A DNA stretch of 64,000 nucleotides from Monilinia fructicola (Eukaryota; Ascomycota; Leotiomycetes; Helotiales; Sclerotiniaceae): NCBI GenBank assembly GCA_008692225.1, contig VICG01000004.1:3019001-3083000 (forward strand), given 5' to 3'. Of the stretch, positions 24,304 to 35,774 are shown one piece after another. The stretch's first letter is position 1; each line of letters starts with the position of its first letter. The notes beneath the pieces are model-generated. The model saw only the letters and a program-made list of their open reading frames with translations, was not told where the DNA came from and ran no database searches. Made by a program: the position numbers and the translations under genes.

Positions 24304-26768
24304 ATTCACAATTGTGTATGATGTTTACTGTACCGGCCAAACTGTATACTGTATCAGAGATGCTATGTGCAAATGGCGATGATGATATTCGAGGTTGCTG
24401 TCCTTAAACCTTCAGAAAAAGTGGAACTCATGGTTAAGGTTTACTGTGCTTGCCAAGCGAACTCACGAATCTGACCAACGGTTACACCGAAGAATTTTCT
24501 GGTTCGTTCGTCATGGTCGCCGACGTTCCAATGCAGGTCTGCAAGTCATCCTTTTACAGCCACAGCAGGGCCCGTTAAGATCAAACCCAAGGTTTCTCTC
24601 ACGTCTTTGAGCTTACTGCCATTTTGCCGCAATGCCTTTCGTAGAGCATTACAGTAATACTAAGTTTAGTGTTATGCATGCATGGCTGTTCCACACGTAG
24701 GGTTGCCACAACCATCACCACAATCTCCCTTTTCTGAAATTCATCATCTGGCTGCGTATATTCTGTGGCGAGTTGCTATCTGCATCTCGTTTTCACAAGT
24801 GCCAAGTAGTTTGTCCTACTGTACATTAGTTTTGAAGCTCCAAGTAGAGCTTAAAACAGTTACCCTTTCGAGAGTCGTCACATGAGGTTGTCGGCCATTC
24901 GATGTTCCGAAATGTTTGGTTGGAAATTAGGGTTCTTGCATATACACTTTATTAGTTCTTGATAGTTCTTGATAGTGAACTATCCCAAGCGTAGCTCTTT
25001 TACTTGGCGATTCTTCTTCCCGTGTTGGGATTCAATTGGTATCCGGAAATAAAATTTCAACTGGGGATATGAATAATGCTTGATAGACGCGAAGGAAATG
25101 AAAGTATTCATGAGGGTCACTACGAGAGTGGGCGGAGATCTTTCTGCAGCATATCAAACAAGCATCTGGGATCTCCAAATCATACCTAACCATACTTGTA
25201 GACCTGAAACTCCTCAATTAATTATGACAATTGGTTTCTGCGCACATACATATCACATAGAATTGGGGAGAACTTCTATTGGCCCATCAGACAATCAACC
25301 TACATTCGACATCCATTGTCTTTGTGTACGATGTGTACTACATCGCATCAATGACTCAAGAATACTACGTCACAGATCCTACATTCCAAAACTGGACAGC
25401 ATCTCTTGGTCTAGGACCAAGCCCTTGCTCAGAGTTTTACTGGCCCCTCCCACACTTATCGTTCCGTAGGGAGAGCGGAAATTTTATATAATTCTGAAAA
25501 TTTATTCCATGGATATTTTTGGTGAGTCGGCTTATTGAAAGGTTTTCTTTGGTCAATCCAAGCTTTGAGGTTTGGTAATGCTTATTAAGTGCAGCTGCCT
25601 GCTTTATACAAAACTTTATTTCCACGGGCTACTGTATGGTAGAATATGGGTTGGTGGAGAAGTTTGAAGGGGGATGAGTTTTGGCCCGGCTTCTCAGCTA
25701 TCATGAAATTTTCCAATACAAGTGCCGGTAGCCCGGTACGCTGAGTCTCCACTATCTACTTGAAGCCTTTACAGTGAACAGTATTATTGTCTGGGTGGAG
25801 ATAATAAAATAAACATATTAGTGGACATTCGGGTCTAGTGACCGACACGTGGCCCATATCTTCTTTCGAAGTTCTCCTCTGTACAGAGTAAAGTCTGGCC
25901 CTATTTAGCATTACGCCACAACAGCCACAGACGCAATGATCAAAAGCTGTACGTACCACACTTCCGGTGAGGAAATTGAGGGCAGACTATTTCCTCTAGA
26001 CAGTGCTGGGCGAGAGTTCCAGAAGAGAGCTAGTGCTAGCTTACCATGAAACACTTGCATCGACCGGGACCCCAATGATCTTAATGGAGCTAGGCGAAAA
26101 GTGATCAAAACCTGCAGGTCTTTCCGATAAGACCTTGACGAAGACATTGCTTCTAGTCCCTAACTTGATTTCTGAGACATGATGAACAATGATATGTACC
26201 ATTGGCGAGCATAATAAGAATGGGATATAGAGACCCTATAGTTGATCAGAAGACTATATGTCGTTTTCGAAAGGATGTAATCTTTTTTTGGTAGGCTAGT
26301 ACTAGCCTTCCCTTTAGTTTCCCGCTAATTTCCCAAACGCCACACATTCTATTCCACATTCCTCGTTTACAATAATATCTGTTTTCAGATTCAAGGGTCT
26401 GGCCTCTAACTTGTCTGAACGACTTCCAGCAATGTCCATTTACACATATTATAATAGGGAGCCCATCGATCAAAACACACTCAACTTTCTCCACATTCTC
26501 CTTTATCATTTTATAGAAATTGCTACTGAACTCTTACGGTCAACATCCTTCACTCTCAATCAAGGAGTCACTGTTCACATCGGTCGCACGAGACTCGAAA
26601 ACTTCCAGATGCTATCATTCCAGGTCTTGCCAGTCAATAAATTCCCATTCTCCTAGCAGACTTACCATACAGCACATACCCAAACTCATTGCATATTTCA
26701 TCCCCCGCCCTTGAACTAGAATCAGGCCCCCTCGGAGCTGATTTCCTCGCCCCTATTCACAAAGCTTA
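24304..26768. other. Gene-poor stretch
   Basis: About 2.5 kb of mixed-composition DNA with only short frames on both strands and no family features. It includes the nucleoside hydrolase promoter. I see no transposon termini or RNA genes. Confidence 0.5.
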
Positions 26769-27065
26769 TTGCCTTCCACTACACATTTCGAAAGAGTCAA
26801 TATGTGCATCCGTCATATCTATCCCTTTCCCTCTCCACACTGCCAATCTCGATTCATACCCCTTCAACCTTGTCATCCTCCGCAGCACGTTGTTATCAAA
26901 CAGATTATATTTTGTCCGGGTTATGAGGAAGCAAATTATCTGACGTGTCCTAGGTGGCCAGAAGAAGTTGTGTGGGAAAATTGGCAGGGTAGGGAGTGCT
27001 GTGGAGAGTGTGAGGGGGCGTTAGAGGGACTGAGAGAAGAAGTTAGAAGACTCAATCTAGAGTGA
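26769..27065 (+). CDS. Possible terminal exon of a hypothetical gene
   Basis: A 98-codon frame whose second half looks like real protein: CHPPQHVVIKQIIFCPGYEE, then CPRWPEEVVWENW and a Cys-rich turn GRECCGECEGALEGL, with a charged helical end. No domain is recognised. The first half is less convincing and an acceptor may lie inside it. No upstream exon could be traced. It may be a fragment. Confidence 0.25.
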   Translation: MPSTTHFERVNMCIRHIYPFPSPHCQSRFIPLQPCHPPQHVVIKQIIFCPGYEEANYLTCPRWPEEVVWENWQGRECCGECEGALEGLREEVRRLNLE

Positions 27066-27657
27066 GGTGAGCGGAGATAGAGGATCGTACTTTGGGCGTC
27101 AAAGCAAAGGAGGAAAAAGGGAAAGAGTGGACAGGGCGACGCTACGGTGTATGAAATACTTTGAAAGGAGATTCGGAAGCACTTGTTAATCGAGTATACT
27201 TGAAAAAAGGTACGCTTACTCAGAAAGACAATCTGGGTCTGGACTGACGGACAAGCTAACCACCTCTAGCCTCATAATTTACCCGAGCCACTCGAGATCC
27301 ATATATTCCCTTCATATTTTGCGGGTTCTCGTCTGAGATATGACGGGTTACTCGCACCCTATTGCACTGCAATTCATCTGACAAATCCTATACTAGACGA
27401 TAGAGGCTCGTTCTTCCGGTACAAAGTAGGATGTACCAAGAATAGCGGCAGGTTGGAGGAGGGGCGGCGGAAGAGAGGGGTCGAGGCTTGATTATAAGTC
27501 TACTCGTATTTCAGATCAATTGCATAGTAATATAAGTTCTATATCTCTTTTGCCCTCCGCATCATGTGAATGAATATTCTTCGTATCAACTTGGTGGATT
27601 GAAGTTACACATACTTAAATCTTTCTTGTTATAATCATTATTGTTTCTATAAATCTA
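27066..27657. other. Intergenic
   Basis: No gene, repeat or RNA feature seen. Confidence 0.5.
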
Positions 27658-28297
27658 TCAGATGGGGGATTTTATAATAGTCCTCGAAGGGCTAGTACGC
27701 CTCATACGGTTAGTCGTATTATGCGTACAGCTCTTTTCAAATGTCACAGGATCCATTTCCCCACAGATATCAAAGTTTTCATTTTTCGACCCCAGTTTTG
27801 AACCAGTGATGTATAGAGTAGATGAAATTCCACCAGAAAGACGCAAGTTGCTTTGGTAACAACTCGAACACTCATATTTCATGACTTCAAAGCTTCCGTC
27901 TACCACTGCCAACCAGGAATAGTCTAAAAAAGAACAAGGCCCTCGAAAATATAAAATTCAGATAATACTGCATACCCCGATCAAGCTGTTATTCCTGGAA
28001 CAATATTGGCCGCGAGACCACGTAAGAATTGAACTCCCTTGGAATCGCAAATTCTGCGCATTGGGAATGGCAATTGTTTGGGATTTCATTGATGAACCAA
28101 TACATACAGCACATCCCTTGCAAAAGGAGAATTCGAAAACCACTTCAGCATCGAGTCGCCTTGGGCCGAAATTTTTGGTTAATAGCACACATCTGAAGTG
28201 GATGTTGGCCGATGCAAATCCGCCTCAAGACTCATCCTATCTCAGGTCCAACCCGGAAGACCCTCTAGATGAATGGAAACTTCCCGATGCTAACTGA
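27658..28297. other. Region open on both strands; possible small gene, strand undecided
   Basis: Plus strand: a stop-free frame from 27928 to 28297 (~120 codons) ending EWKLPDAN, with no recognised motif. Minus strand: two frames (28188-27958 and 27912-27658) flank a plausible ~50-base intron (GTATGC...TTTTAG) and would encode a Cys-containing protein (KGCAVCIG, KYECSSCYQS, FDICGEMD). The minus-strand junction is out of frame by one base next to a G4 run. Either could be real, or neither. Confidence 0.25.
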
Positions 28298-29230
28298 GCT
28301 CTCATATCTTTTATGTTATTTGCGCAAGGAAGACTTCTTCACGGGGTGTCCACGGGTAGTTTTCTCATGATGAGTGAAGGTTTAGTACAACGCTGCTCGA
28401 TATCATGCGCTGTGCAAAGAAGCGCTTGGATTAAAAAGGGGAGAGGGATTACTACTTGTCCATAACAGTTTCGGCGCTATAACTTTAATCAGAACTACCT
28501 TGGTACCTAGTAGATATATGTATCTATCTAATCCCACAATTACGTCCGTGCTTGCACAATAAACTTCTATCAACACCAATTCTCCACCATAGAATCTCAG
28601 CTCGGCGGCAATAACTTCGCAATCTTCCCCAGAGTCTTTTGGTGGTCTTTATCGCAGGGCTAGCATCTATAATGGACATGGATAGCGCAAACATCCATTG
28701 AATTTGCTAGTGGGTAGTATATAAAGCAATCCGCTCGGATTGAGACTAACCCAAGAACTTAAGGATACATTTGGCGGAACTATATAAACAAAAGACAATA
28801 CTCATTGGTCAGGGATCAGAACCCTTGTCGTATTGGATTTGCAGAAAGTCAGGGGTGAAAAATGAGCGAACAGATCAGATATCAATACAGTATCAAATGA
28901 CTATCAATGACCCGGCCTATTAATGAGTGTCCTTGATAATTTGATGAATAATCCAGACCTTTTCCATTCATACTAGAAAGTAATTTCAGCAACGTTTCTC
29001 CAAGGAATATTCCAAAGAATGTTGGCCATGAGGGAATCCATGGATGTCGTTGATAGGGCGCGCGGCAACCAACATTGCGGTTCAGATTACATAATCAAGC
29101 ATAGCATTTACACGTGACTGCGCGCCCACATTGACGCGATCGCGATATCTCGCCACCGATATTAGCCCTCAAGCTGTCGAGATCCATTTGAATTCTACAC
29201 AATGTAATAATACCACGAGAGCGCCTAGAA
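28298..29230. other. Intergenic with HRQ1 promoter
   Basis: No gene seen. An ACACGTGA site at 29110-29117 lies ~115 bases before the HRQ1 start. Confidence 0.5.
29110..29117. promoter_or_regulatory. CACGTGA site upstream of HRQ1
   Basis: ACACGTGA contains the same CACGTG core as the site upstream of APN1. It is placed ~115 bases before the HRQ1 ATG. A role is inferred from position only. Confidence 0.25.
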
Positions 29231-32200
29231 ATGGCCAAACTTCAAGCTGCAACAGTATCTAACAAGATAGTCAGGAAGCGTAAGAGGAATGACGCTGAAA
29301 ACGCTGATTCAGATAATACCTCCAGCGCATCATTCCAATCCACAACTCATCCAGATCAAGAAATCGTTGAGACAGCCGAGACTGCAATTGTTTCCACAAA
29401 ATTGACTGATGGTGGCAAAAAGCTGCGACGAGTACAGCGAGGCAAAGAGCCCCCTACGCTTACTCGAAATGCATCCTCTTTCGCCAATCCGGTCAGCAGT
29501 ACAATTCCATGGCCTCCCTCCTTCCAAACCCTCGAAAAGACACATCGAGCATTGAATCTGGTTTACACTTTCTGCTCCACAAGAAAGCATCTAGCTACAA
29601 CATTTGATAATTTAAAGACTGCTGTGGAAGGACATATAAAGCGGGAGTTGAGGGTTGAGGATGTTGCACAGATAGTGGCATTACGTCCTGCTGGAATGAA
29701 TTTTGCCTATGTCGATGAAGCAATGTTGCAATTGGATGTTAGGGGTGCGGAGAGAGATGAGACATTCAAAGGTGGACGGGCGAAGAACTGGCATGCTGCT
29801 GGACCGGCCCCTGATGCTTCAGTGGGAGGTCTTACAGGGGGCGAGGGTTTGGGATTCGAAGAGGGGGGAAGGAAAGAAGTTCTACTTTTTGAATTTATAG
29901 ATGGGGACCTGAAAAGACAGGTTCAAAGTAAGAAGACAGGTGAAGCGGTAAACGCCACCAGAAAATTAAAGGATGAAGAATTGAAGATGCCGGTATTCAG
30001 TCAGAAACAGATGATGAATTTAATCGAGAAAAGGAATACAAAGTTTGTCAGTGCAATCAACATATTTCTCAATCGTTGCGAAGCAGAGAGGGTTGATGCA
30101 GAGCAAACATTACTAAAGGAGGCCGAACCATTGATCCCTATACCCTCGATTTCGAGAAGTACCACACCAAAACCAGACTACAGTGTTTTACCCAAGAGCA
30201 TACCCAAGGAGCGAGCGAGTATCTCCGACATCATCGCAGAAATAAAAGAGAGCGAATGGTATACTGGTCAAATTGTACCTGATGGCCATCGGGTATTTGA
30301 CCCACAAGAAGCGATATATGGAGATCTAAATTTCGTTCTCAGTCAAAACATGGTCAATGCTTTGTATAATACCAAGAACATTACACAGTTCTATGCTCAC
30401 CAAGCTGAAGCAATCAATAATCTGCACGATGGGCATAATATAATCGTGGCTACTTCAACGAGTTCTGGAAAATCGTTGATCTATCAGATACCGGTCTTGC
30501 ATGAACTTGAGAAGGATCCTAATTCTAGAGCGATGTACATATTTCCAACCAAAGCTCTAGCACAAGATCAGAGAAGAAGTTTAAAAGATATGATGAGATT
30601 TATGACGGGTCTCGAGGAGGCTATTGTTGAAACATTCGACGGTGATACAGACATGAAGGATCGGAACATGATACGGGATGAGGGAAGAATTATATTTACC
30701 AATCCCGATATGCTGCACATTACCATTCTTCCACAAGAAGACAAGTGGCGAACCTTTCTGAAGAATCTAAAGTATGTTGTGGTTGATGAAATCCATGTCT
30801 ACAATGGCCTTTTTGGTTCTCACGTGGCATTCATCATGCGACGACTGAGGAGGATATGTGCCGCGTTGGGAAATCGCCGCATCAAATTCATATCTTGCTC
30901 TGCCACCGTGGCAAATCCGGTAGAGCACTTCAAAACTATCTTCGGTATTGACAATGTACGGATGACGGATTTTGATGGATCTCCTTCGGGCAGGAAAGAA
31001 TTCTTATGCTGGAACACACCTTTCAAGGACCCTGTGGACCCTGCCAGTGGACGCGGTGACACAAGGGCTGAAGCTGCAAGATTGTTTTGTCAGTTGATTC
31101 TGCGCGGAGTTCGAGTGATAGCTTTCTGTCGCGTTCGTCGACAGTGCGAGGCTTTGGTTGGTGCAGTGAAGGAGGAATTGGCCAATTTGGGGCGTCAAGA
31201 ATGTATGGCTCGTGTAATGGGCTATCGAGGTGGATACACGCCACAAGATAGAAGAAGAATCGAAAGCGAAATGTTCGAAGGGAAATTGATGGGTATCATT
31301 GCCACGACTGCCCTTGAACTCGGTGTAGATATTGGATCTTTAGATGCCGTTCTAACTGTGGGCTTTCCATATACGATTGCTAATCTGCGGCAACAAAGTG
31401 GGCGAGCTGGCCGAAGAAACAAGGATTCATTGTCAGTATTGGTTGGCGACTGCTTTCCTAGTGATCAGTATTACATGAACAACCCGGACGAAATATTTAC
31501 CAAGCCAAATTGCGAGCTGCAAGTCGACTTACAAAATATGCTAGTGCTTGAAGGCCATGTTCAGTGTGCAGCCTACGAGATGCCGATCCGCCCCGATGAA
31601 GATGCGATTTACTTTCCTAAGAACCTTGCCGAAGTCGCAGAAGAGCGTTTGGTAAAGGATGAACTTGGCTTCTATCACTGCAGCGAACGATATAGACCCA
31701 CTCCATCGAAATTGGTCGCAATTCGAGATACCGAAGAGGAGCACTTTGCCATCATTGATATCAGCCACGGTAAGAACGTCGTGCTGGAAGAGTTGGAAGC
31801 CTCTCGAGCGTTCTTCACCCTCTATGATGGCGGTATTTTCCTTCATCAGGGAAATACATATCTTGTCAAAGAATTTCTACTCGAACGAAAAATTGCAAAA
31901 GTAGAATTAGTTAGAGTCGACTGGACGACACAACAGCGCGACTACACTGACATTGATCCTATCGAGACCGAAGCCATCCGCCGTATTCCCAACTCCCTCT
32001 CTCGTGCATTTTTTGGTGCGATCAAGATCCAACAAAACGTGTTTGGGTTCTTCAAACTCGATAAGAAGCGACGTATCCTCGATGCCATTCAGGTTGATAA
32101 TCCCCCAATCATTCTCTATAGCAAGGGAATGTGGCTAGATGTTCCTAAAATGGCCCTAGAGATCCTTGTGGAACGACGTCTCAATATTGCGGGTGCCATT

Positions 32201-32716
32201 CATGCAGCTGAACACGCTGTCTTATCACTCATGCCTAACTTTGTGATCAGTATGCCTGGAGATGTACGTACGGAATGTAAAATTGGAATCAAAGAGTTTG
32301 CACAAAGAGAAACGAGTCGAAAACGCCCAGCTCGTCTCACATTCTACGATGCCAAAGGCGGTGCATCAGGATCGGGTATCAGTACTAAAGCTTTCGAATT
32401 CATTGACTTGTTATTAAAACAAGCGTTAAGAAGAGTAGAGGGCTGTCATTGTCACGAGGGGTGTGTAGAGTGTGTCGCTAGCGAGACGTGTAAACATGCC
32501 AATGAAGTAATGAGCAAGGCGGGTAGTGAGGTTATCCTGAAAAGTCTACTGGGAATGGAGATCGATGTTGATGCATTGCCGATGGGACCGGAAGATGAGA
32601 GAGATACAGGAATTGAGACTGTGGTTTTGGCGGAGACGGTTACTGGAAAGGGGAAGCTGAGGGATTTTGGAGATCCGAACGGGGATGTCAGAATTAAAGA
32701 TGAACCGGAAGATTAG
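29231..32716 (+). CDS. HRQ1: ATP-dependent 3'-5' DNA helicase Hrq1 (RecQ4-like)
   Basis: Superfamily 2 helicase related to human RECQL4, acting in nuclear DNA inter-strand crosslink repair and telomere maintenance. One intact exon gives 1161 aa. The N-terminal ~90 residues are basic and disordered. Helicase core: Q-motif-like FYAHQAEAI (~390), Walker A TSTSSGKS (~407-414), motif Ia FPTKALAQDQ, DEIH box (~518) in place of DEAH, motif III SCSATVANP, then the second RecA domain with TTALELGVDIG and QQSGRAGRR. The C-terminal DUF1998/MZB region ends with the zinc-binding cysteines CHCHEGCVECVASETC at ~1071-1086. The family usually has four such Cys residues, and they are present. No frame damage is seen. 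Confidence 0.96.
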   Translation: MAKLQAATVSNKIVRKRKRNDAENADSDNTSSASFQSTTHPDQEIVETAETAIVSTKLTDGGKKLRRVQRGKEPPTLTRNASSFANPVSSTIPWPPSFQTLEKTHRALNLVYTFCSTRKHLATTFDNLKTAVEGHIKRELRVEDVAQIVALRPAGMNFAYVDEAMLQLDVRGAERDETFKGGRAKNWHAAGPAPDASVGGLTGGEGLGFEEGGRKEVLLFEFIDGDLKRQVQSKKTGEAVNATRKLKDEELKMPVFSQKQMMNLIEKRNTKFVSAINIFLNRCEAERVDAEQTLLKEAEPLIPIPSISRSTTPKPDYSVLPKSIPKERASISDIIAEIKESEWYTGQIVPDGHRVFDPQEAIYGDLNFVLSQNMVNALYNTKNITQFYAHQAEAINNLHDGHNIIVATSTSSGKSLIYQIPVLHELEKDPNSRAMYIFPTKALAQDQRRSLKDMMRFMTGLEEAIVETFDGDTDMKDRNMIRDEGRIIFTNPDMLHITILPQEDKWRTFLKNLKYVVVDEIHVYNGLFGSHVAFIMRRLRRICAALGNRRIKFISCSATVANPVEHFKTIFGIDNVRMTDFDGSPSGRKEFLCWNTPFKDPVDPASGRGDTRAEAARLFCQLILRGVRVIAFCRVRRQCEALVGAVKEELANLGRQECMARVMGYRGGYTPQDRRRIESEMFEGKLMGIIATTALELGVDIGSLDAVLTVGFPYTIANLRQQSGRAGRRNKDSLSVLVGDCFPSDQYYMNNPDEIFTKPNCELQVDLQNMLVLEGHVQCAAYEMPIRPDEDAIYFPKNLAEVAEERLVKDELGFYHCSERYRPTPSKLVAIRDTEEEHFAIIDISHGKNVVLEELEASRAFFTLYDGGIFLHQGNTYLVKEFLLERKIAKVELVRVDWTTQQRDYTDIDPIETEAIRRIPNSLSRAFFGAIKIQQNVFGFFKLDKKRRILDAIQVDNPPIILYSKGMWLDVPKMALEILVERRLNIAGAIHAAEHAVLSLMPNFVISMPGDVRTECKIGIKEFAQRETSRKRPARLTFYDAKGGASGSGISTKAFEFIDLLLKQALRRVEGCHCHEGCVECVASETCKHANEVMSKAGSEVILKSLLGMEIDVDALPMGPEDERDTGIETVVLAETVTGKGKLRDFGDPNGDVRIKDEPED

Positions 32717-34201
32717 AGGCTTAGGGTATGGGAAGGATTTAATGATTGTATGATTAACGAGTTCGGTGATCTGGTGTGTATCATGGTATATGCCATTACG
32801 AGTGGTGACCATGGATCTGTAAATTAGTAGGTTTTCAACGAAGATAAAAATAATACATTCCAGCTCATCTCACTATCAGTAGGATACACCTATGAAATCT
32901 CCATCGTAAGGTGTTCGGTGTCAAACTTCCGTCATCTTGTCCATGACAATCACCTGAGTATTCTTTCTGCACTAATCAAACTGAAGCACAGTATCACAGT
33001 TCTCTGGTTCTTTTTCACAAGAAAATATTGGTAGACATCACTCATACAGACAAGCTAGGCTCTTATCGAGGTTTCTCTACGCAGCTAACGTCTAAGAAGT
33101 ATCGGTATCTGACGATCTGATTCTCGGCGCTTGCTACTCCACGGCCCAATATGAATATATTACCTTTATTCATTGGGTAAACAATCCGTTCACCTGATAC
33201 TCTATTATATCAGCATCCATTCCACAAGACTTATTTCCATTACTGTTCTTTGCTGAGGCGCAGAGAACTAGCAAGCCTAGTATGCCTTACAAAACCTGCT
33301 TCATTTCTGCATGTTTCTATCAAGGTCTCTAATCAAATCTTTCCTATTCGATTTTCCATTTTAGACAAGTGACTCTCTTGTCTCGCGATGAAGGTTCTGC
33401 CTTCATGGGTATCAGCTGCATCTCTATCCATGCAGCTTTCCACATGTTGCCGAGCTCACAGTGTCAATTGACTTTCTCATTCAAGCCTCAATTCAGCGTT
33501 TTTCATCCCCCACACTCCCTCAGTTTCTCGCCATCTCTTGTACAAACTCATATTCTCATCACACGAGTCCTGTTCGAAATAGGCTTTCTTGTTGATGCAG
33601 CGAATTTCGTATCTCCGAATTTAAAATCAACTTGTATAGAGAAACTCTTGTCAAAATGGGGCCTTACTCTTCAGTCTAAAGATGATTAGGAGAATGTTCA
33701 GAATTTGAGCGAGTTGAAAAAGGAGCTCGGTTGCGGGGTAAGACCCTTGGTTAGTGCTTAGTAATATACCCTGCTAACATCTAGCGTTAGCGTTGATCTG
33801 GGAAGACCAGGAGGATTAAGTCGGCACCTCGAAGATTTTGCTGTCCTGCTTCGTGATCCTTATATTGCTGTCTCGTTTTGATATTAATCTGTCAGGTTCC
33901 ACAAAGGCTGGAGGCGTCCACATCATAAGGGAAATGAGCCAAACACAAAGGTTGCTAGCTGTAGCAGTACAGTAACTTGGCCATGTTCAGTCTCTAATTA
34001 AGCTATTTTTGGTTAATGAAATACACGATTAATACCACAGACCTAAGTGTTGTAGTCAAATTTCTACTCAAGAACTCAACTGCTTCTCAAAGCTTGAACT
34101 GTTTTCTCCGCAATATCTTGCAACAAGACTTGATTCCATCAAGCAAAATTCCCATCCTTGAAGTCATTTGAATACACTGTGCATCGATTTTCTTCTCCAA
34201 C
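32717..34201. other. Intergenic between HRQ1 and RRM-like array
   Basis: About 1.5 kb without a convincing gene. An open frame at 33369-33689 has no recognisable features. Confidence 0.5.
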
Positions 34202-35774
34202 ATGGATTCCTTTCATGGGAAGGACCCAGCTTCGCTGGCCTTTCAAAGGGAACTCCTACAATTAGTGTCCCCATCTAACCCAGAAGACCTGCACGGCCAA
34301 AAACATTCTTCTTTAAGCACTTCGATGGACGAAACAAGCACTTCTCAACAGGAAGACACCCTGATTCGGAGCAGCAAGATAAACAATACCCAGGGCCAAC
34401 CTTGTAAGCTCCATATCTTTTTTGGTCCTCCAAGGTCTGTCTACTAACAAGTCAACTCACTCAGTAATGCGATCATTTCTCGACCTTAGCCTGACACGTA
34501 ATGTGTGGCAACCCACTAAAGCGTCATTCTTGTTCACATCCCAAAGATGGCGCTCCATCAATGCAATGGCACACCCACCTTTCGGAACATTCAAGTTTAT
34601 TTACTCGCCATTTGGGAATATTGACTACGAATCTTGCTTCAGGGATAAAGAAAATATGTACCTCAACACATCAAGCGTTGTAAAATACCCTCGACCTAGT
34701 TCGTCATGGTTGCATGTGGTTCCAAGCGTTCCAATTAAGGATGGAAGTGAAAGACAAGTCAGTGAAACAACTGAGGTTCGGACTATCCACCCAGATACCA
34801 ATTCTGTCGCCAAAACCTTCGAGCCCTTGAGCGTTCTATCTGAACCTCCGCCAATCACACAGTCCGACAGCTCAGTGATTCCTAAGAAGAACATGTATCT
34901 TCCACCCCATAAAAGGGTTGACTCCAATGCGTCCCACTCACAAGATCAATCTGACTCATCTGTTCCTGTCAGCAAGAGTGTTATCTTGGGCAGAAAAAAG
35001 AAGAAATACCAGTCCCTTGATCTTACATCTTCTCAGGAAACCCTGAAAGACATGAGGCGAGTATCCACAGGTAGTACATATGTTTCATATCAAGGTTTTC
35101 AACCCATACCAGCCCTAGCTACCAGCTCTGCCAGTGAAGTCAGACTTTCAGACCAAACAAAGTATAAGGGCACAGGACAGGGTACTAAAGCATTAGATAA
35201 CCTCGAGGACCATCTTAACTGCTCAGTATTTGTCAAACATCTTCCTGAAGACGTTACATTTCGTGAGATGTTTGCCATAATTAATACTGGGTCCGTTATA
35301 TGCCTTCACATAATGGCTCCCGCCGTCGGGCGTTATTTCTCCGCTGCCAAGATCGTTTTCAAGTACCCCGAAGGAGCTGCTAGATTCATCGCGGCAAATC
35401 AAGGACGGCAGATTCGGATCAGAGATCATCGTCTTACTGTCGTTTATAATCATCACGGTATGCTTCAGCACTCACCAGAACATCAAAGTCGCGTGATTCA
35501 TATCGAAGGACCACCCAGCAAGATGAATGAGAAGTTCTGGAGAGGCTACTTCGAAAGCATTACCAATTTCAATCTTGAATATGCGGCTGATCTGCCAACT
35601 GCCCAGGCTGCGGATGGAGCAAGAATGATGGAGTTCCGCTTTTCTAGGATTGAGGCTCAGGCTCAGACCATTTTAATCGCAATCCTCAACGATCGTCAAT
35701 TTGACGGCACGGTGATCGCTAGATATGGTGATGATCCCTGTGGCAGTGGCTGGGATACTTTGCCTAAGTATTGA
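34202..35774 (+). CDS. RRM-like serine-rich protein, array member 1 (intact)
   Basis: First of four tandem paralogues. Exon 1 (34202-34403) and exon 2 (34465-35774) are joined across a 61-base phase-1 intron with a CTACTAAC branch site; total 503 aa. The N-terminal ~300 residues are Ser/Thr/Pro-rich and variable. A conserved domain at ~312-395 starts DHLNCSVFVKHLP and contains AAKIVFKYPEGAARFI and QIRIRDHRL; its spacing and hydrophobic pattern resemble an RNA recognition motif. A second related block at ~410-500 includes SRVIHIEGPPS, FWRGYFES, MEFRFSRIEAQAQ and the terminal RYGDDPCG. RNA binding is an inference from fold pattern; canonical aromatic RNP residues are not clear. It is the only undamaged member and the likely reference for the family. 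Confidence 0.8.
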
